From assembly GCF_003323715.1 (NCBI RefSeq), contig NZ_QOIN01000048.1, positions 558,001 through 622,000 of the forward strand: a stretch of DNA of 64,000 nt. The letters are read 5' to 3'. This DNA is from Streptomyces diacarni (lineage in GTDB: Bacteria > Actinomycetota > Actinomycetes > Streptomycetales > Streptomycetaceae). Positions 60,795 to 64,000 of this stretch are shown one piece after another; position 1 is the stretch's first letter; each line of letters begins with the position of its first letter. A program made the translations under genes and the position numbers. Under the pieces are notes generated by a model, which had not been told where the DNA came from, did not search any database, and saw nothing but the letters and a program-made list of their open reading frames with translations.

Positions 60795-63062
60795 GTGCCC
60801 TCGATCGAAACGACGCGAAGCGAACCGCTCCGGGAGCCGCTCAAAGCACTGCTCGGCGGCAACACCGCCAAGGCCATGGCGGACCACCTCGGCCTGCACA
60901 CGGTCGGCGATCTGCTGCACCACTACCCGCGCAGATACGCCGAGCGCGGAGAGCTGACCCGGCTGTCCGAGCTGCCGCTGGACGAGCACGTCACGGTCGT
61001 CGCCCGCATCCACGACGCGCGGGTGCACAAGTTCAACCGGGGCAAGGGGCAGCGCCTGGAGGTCACGCTGACCGACGGCAGCGGCCGGCTCCAGCTCGTC
61101 TTCTTCGGCCGCTCGGTCCACTACCACCAGCGGGAGCTGCTGCCCGGCAAGCGCGGCATGTTCGCCGGCAAGGTCGGGGTGTTCAACCGCAAGCTCCAGC
61201 TCTCCCACCCGGATTACAAACTGCTGGACGAGGAGAGCGGCCAGGAGACGGTGGAGCGTTTCGCGAACGCGCTGCTGCCCCTCTACCCGGCGTGCCGGCA
61301 GCTGACGTCCTGGAGTATCGAGCAGTCGGTCGCCACACTGCTGACGGCGCTGGAGGCCACCGGCTGGCGCGGGCTGACCGATCCGCTGCCCGAGACGCTC
61401 CGCGCCCAGCGCGGGCTCCTCCCGCTGCCCGAGGCGTTCGAGAAGGTGCACCGTCCGCGCACCAAGGACGACATCGGCCAGGCACGCGCCCGCCTCAAGT
61501 GGGACGAGGCGTTCGTCCTCCAGGTCGCTCTCGCCCGGCGCCGGGCCAAGGAGACGGAGCTGCCCGCCGTGCCCCGCCGCCCCACCCCCGGCGGGCTGCT
61601 GGAGGCGTTCGACGCGCGGCTGCCGTTCACCCTCACCGAGGGGCAGCAGCAGGTCAGCCGTGAGATCTTCGCCGACCTGGCCACCGAGCACCCGATGCAC
61701 CGGCTCCTGCAGGGCGAGGTCGGTTCCGGCAAGACGCTGGTGGCGCTGCGGGCCATGCTCGCCACCGTCGACGCGGGCGGTCAGGCGGCGATGCTCGCCC
61801 CCACCGAGGTCCTCGCCCAGCAGCACCACAGGTCCGTCACCGAGATGATGGGCGAGCTCGCCGAGGGCGGCATGCTGGGCGGCGCGGAGCAGGGCACGAA
61901 GGTGGTGCTGCTGACCGGCTCCATGGGCGCGGCCGCCAGGCGGAAGGCGCTCTTGGACCTGGCCACCGGTGAGGCCGGGATCGTGGTGGGCACCCACGCG
62001 CTGATCGAGGACAAGGTCACCTTCGAGGACCTGGGCCTGGTCGTGGTGGACGAGCAGCACAGGTTCGGTGTCGAGCAGCGCGACGCCCTGCGCTCCAAGG
62101 GCAAGCAGCCGCCGCACCTGCTGGTGATGACGGCGACGCCCATCCCCAGGACGGTGGCCATGACCGTCTTCGGCGACCTGGAGACCTCCGTCCTCGATCA
62201 GCTTCCGGCCGGACGCTCCCCGATCGCCACCCACGTCGTCCCCGCCAAGGACAAACCGCACTTCCTCTCGCGCGCCTGGGAGCGGGTGCGGGAGGAGGCC
62301 GAGGCGGGGCACCAGACGTACGTCGTCTGCCCCCGCATCGGTGACGACGAGGACGGCAAGGCGCCGGGCGCCGGCAAGAAGCGCGTCGCCGAGCTGGAGG
62401 AGGTCGACGACCCCGAGGCGGGGGAGGAGGGGGACGGCGAGGAGAAGCGGCCCCCGCTGGCCGTGCTCGACATCGCCGCGCAGCTCGCCACCGGGCCGCT
62501 GGCCGGACTGCGCGTGGAGGCGCTGCACGGACGGATGCAGCCGGAGGCGAAGGACGACGTGATGCGGCGGTTCGCCGCCGGCGAGGTCGACGTGCTGGTG
62601 GCCACGACCGTCATCGAGGTCGGTGTGAACGTGCCCAACGCCACCGGCATGGTCATCATGGACGCCGACCGTTTCGGCGTCTCGCAGCTTCACCAGCTGC
62701 GCGGCCGCGTCGGACGCGGCGCGGCCCCCGGCCTGTGCCTGCTCGTCACCGACATGCCGCCCGAGAGCCCCGCGCGCACCCGGCTGGACGCCGTCGCCGC
62801 CACCCTCGACGGCTTCGAGCTCTCCCGCATCGACCTCGAACAGCGCCGGGAGGGCGACGTGCTGGGGCAGGCGCAGTCCGGGGTGCGCTCCTCGCTGCGG
62901 ATGCTCGCCGTCATCGACGACGAGGACGTCATCGCCGAGGCGCGCGACGAGGCGGCGCAACTGGTCGCCGACGATCCCGGCCTGGAGCGCCATCCGGAGC
63001 TGCGTACGGCACTGGCCGCGCTGCTGGACGCCGAACGTGAGGAGTACCTGGACAAGGGCTGA
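60795..63062 (+). CDS. recG: ATP-dependent DNA helicase RecG
   Basis: Reverses stalled replication forks and branch-migrates Holliday junctions. The 755-residue protein has the wedge/OB domain (about 60-170), Walker A GEVGSGKTL near residue 308, DEQH box VVVDEQHRFG near 418, ATPIPRT and the C-terminal QLRGRVGRG motif. An acidic insert around 515-550 (EEVDDPEAGEEGDGEE region) is typical of streptomycete RecG. GTG 60795 is chosen because the protein then begins with the wedge domain; an in-frame ATG at 60732 is possible. No ribosome binding site is visible. Confidence 0.95.
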   Translation: MPSIETTRSEPLREPLKALLGGNTAKAMADHLGLHTVGDLLHHYPRRYAERGELTRLSELPLDEHVTVVARIHDARVHKFNRGKGQRLEVTLTDGSGRLQLVFFGRSVHYHQRELLPGKRGMFAGKVGVFNRKLQLSHPDYKLLDEESGQETVERFANALLPLYPACRQLTSWSIEQSVATLLTALEATGWRGLTDPLPETLRAQRGLLPLPEAFEKVHRPRTKDDIGQARARLKWDEAFVLQVALARRRAKETELPAVPRRPTPGGLLEAFDARLPFTLTEGQQQVSREIFADLATEHPMHRLLQGEVGSGKTLVALRAMLATVDAGGQAAMLAPTEVLAQQHHRSVTEMMGELAEGGMLGGAEQGTKVVLLTGSMGAAARRKALLDLATGEAGIVVGTHALIEDKVTFEDLGLVVVDEQHRFGVEQRDALRSKGKQPPHLLVMTATPIPRTVAMTVFGDLETSVLDQLPAGRSPIATHVVPAKDKPHFLSRAWERVREEAEAGHQTYVVCPRIGDDEDGKAPGAGKKRVAELEEVDDPEAGEEGDGEEKRPPLAVLDIAAQLATGPLAGLRVEALHGRMQPEAKDDVMRRFAAGEVDVLVATTVIEVGVNVPNATGMVIMDADRFGVSQLHQLRGRVGRGAAPGLCLLVTDMPPESPARTRLDAVAATLDGFELSRIDLEQRREGDVLGQAQSGVRSSLRMLAVIDDEDVIAEARDEAAQLVADDPGLERHPELRTALAALLDAEREEYLDKG

Positions 63063-63220
63063 GCGCCCCGCGGGGATCCGGGCACGGGGGTGCCCGGTCG
63101 TCCGTCCTGCTGTCGCGGCTCTCGCGGGCGCCGGAGGACCTCCTCGCGCCGCGCCCGCCCGGTGCCGCGCGTGGGATCCTGGAGCCGAAGAGGACCCCAC
63201 CAGCGAAGGACCCGCCACCC

Positions 63221-63820
63221 ATGACCCGCGTCATCGCCGGAGCCGCCGGCGGCCGCCGGCTGACCGTGCCGCCGGGCACGGGCACCCGCCCGACCTCGGA
63301 CCGGGCCCGTGAGGGCCTGTTCTCCAGCTGGGAGGCCCAGTTGGGCGGCGCGGCCGCGTGGCGGGGGCTGCGGGTGCTGGACCTGTACGCGGGCTCCGGC
63401 GCGGTCGGTCTGGAAGCGCTCTCGCGCGGTGCGGCGCACGCGCTGCTGGTCGAGCCGGACGCCGGGGCGGTGCGCACGATCAGGCAGAACGTGCGCACGG
63501 TCGGGCTGCCGGGAGCCGAGGTGCGGCAGAGCAAGGCGGCCAGGACCGTGGCCCAGGAGCCGCCCGAGCACCCGTACGACCTGGTGTTCCTCGATCCGCC
63601 GTACGCGGTGACGGACGACGCTCTGGGGGAGATACTGCTCACACTCCGGGACGGACACTGGCTGGCCGAGGACGCGCTGGCCACCGTGGAGCGCAGCACA
63701 AGGGGCGGCGAATTCCGCTGGCCGGAGGGTTTCGAGGGGCTGCGGTCCCGTCGTTACGGCGAGGGAACGCTTTGGTACGGTCGCGCCGCCGCGCGGGAAG
63801 TTACCCGCGCGTCATGCTGA
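63221..63820 (+). CDS. rsmD: 16S rRNA (guanine(966)-N2)-methyltransferase
   Basis: A 199-residue SAM-dependent methyltransferase: MTRVIAGAAGGRRLTVPPGTGTRPTSDRAREGLFS at the start, the SAM motif VLDLYAGSGAVGLEALSRGA and the catalytic DLVFLDPPY. ATG 63221 follows GAAGGA. It precedes coaD by 53 bases, a widely conserved pair. Confidence 0.95.
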   Translation: MTRVIAGAAGGRRLTVPPGTGTRPTSDRAREGLFSSWEAQLGGAAAWRGLRVLDLYAGSGAVGLEALSRGAAHALLVEPDAGAVRTIRQNVRTVGLPGAEVRQSKAARTVAQEPPEHPYDLVFLDPPYAVTDDALGEILLTLRDGHWLAEDALATVERSTRGGEFRWPEGFEGLRSRRYGEGTLWYGRAAAREVTRASC

Positions 63821-63873
63821 GACCACCTGAAGCGGGACATGGGGCCCGCTGTGAGGAGAGCGAGGAAGTGCCC

Positions 63874-64000
63874 GTGCGCCGCGCCGTCTGTCCGGGGTCC
63901 TTCGACCCGATCACCAATGGCCACCTCGACATCATCGAGCGCGCTTCCCGGCTGTACGACACGGTCCATGTGGCCGTGATGATCAACAAGTCGAAGCAGG
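63874..64000 (+). CDS. coaD: Phosphopantetheine adenylyltransferase, 3'-truncated by window edge
   Basis: Penultimate step of coenzyme A synthesis. The 42 visible residues begin MRRAVCPGSFDPITNGHLDI and contain the nucleotidyltransferase TNGH motif. GTG 63874 follows GAGGAA with a 6-base gap after GTGCCC; an in-frame GTG at 63868 is less well placed. The frame runs off the right edge, so most of the protein is not visible. Confidence 0.93.
   Translation, partial: MRRAVCPGSFDPITNGHLDIIERASRLYDTVHVAVMINKSKQ

Overview
The window is a GC-rich (roughly 70% or more) chromosomal segment of a Streptomyces-type actinomycete. Evidence: strong third-position G/C bias, frequent GTG starts, two cvn 'conservon' operons, a paired XRE/DUF397 gene set, an HU protein with a long lysine-rich tail (HupS type), an NdgR-type IclR regulator, AccB/AccE carboxylase genes, and a gene order (ilvBNC-serA ... 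leuB-ilvE ... accBE-cvn-cvn ... gltX-tRNA ... ndgR-leuCD-hupS ... gpsA-ddl ... thiL-thiD-rpmB ... recG-rsmD-coaD) that I recognise as the conserved Streptomyces chromosome core. Both ends cut genes: a GGDEF/EAL protein on the left and coaD on the right.

Layout. 1-3070: membrane GGDEF/EAL protein. 3067-8719: ilvB leader peptide and attenuator, ilvB, ilvN, ilvC, serA. 8828-12909: PucR-type regulator divergent from proline dehydrogenase and P5C dehydrogenase. 13204-15985: a 42-residue small protein, leuB, ilvE. 16227-19574: PhoD phosphatase, then an anti-sigma-like ATPase, XRE regulator and DUF397 protein group. 19620-21509: a second attenuator-like leader and cimA. 21567-27642: a minus-strand nitrogen operon (fused urease gamma-beta, urease alpha, agmatine deiminase, TetR) divergent from an NCS1 permease. 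27862-29744: accB and accE. 29881-30081: a 66-residue protein carrying an exactly duplicated ANPRRTTL motif. 30643-42089: two tandem four-gene conservons. 42244-45019: FAH-family hydrolase, gltX, tRNA-Gln and two identical tRNA-Glu genes. 45066-46310: MerR regulator divergent from a DUF4188 protein. 46485-49422: ndgR divergent from leuCD. 49779-56286: small conserved protein, hupS, cofC and partner, plsC-gpsA, ddl, DUF3515 lipoprotein, stand-alone Lrp ligand domain. 56531-64000: thiL, thiD, rpmB, a DhaL/FakA-like protein, recG, rsmD, coaD.

How the genes work together. Branched-chain amino acid synthesis dominates the left half and recurs at leuCD. The sequence suggests at least three control modes: a leader peptide containing Ile-Leu-Val-Leu before ilvB, a candidate Ile-Ile leader before cimA, and NdgR next to leuCD. 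SerA, glutamate-tRNA charging and proline catabolism are nearby. The conservons, the XRE/DUF397 group and the GGDEF protein are signalling and development genes. The right end is housekeeping (lipid, cell wall, thiamine, DNA repair, ribosome, CoA).

The least explained items are the duplicated-motif microprotein at 29881-30081, the near-identical blocks shared by the two cvnD genes, the linked urease-like/agmatine deiminase operon with a substituted active-site flap, and several clean palindromes in divergent promoters. All functions come from reading motifs and context; no database search was run.
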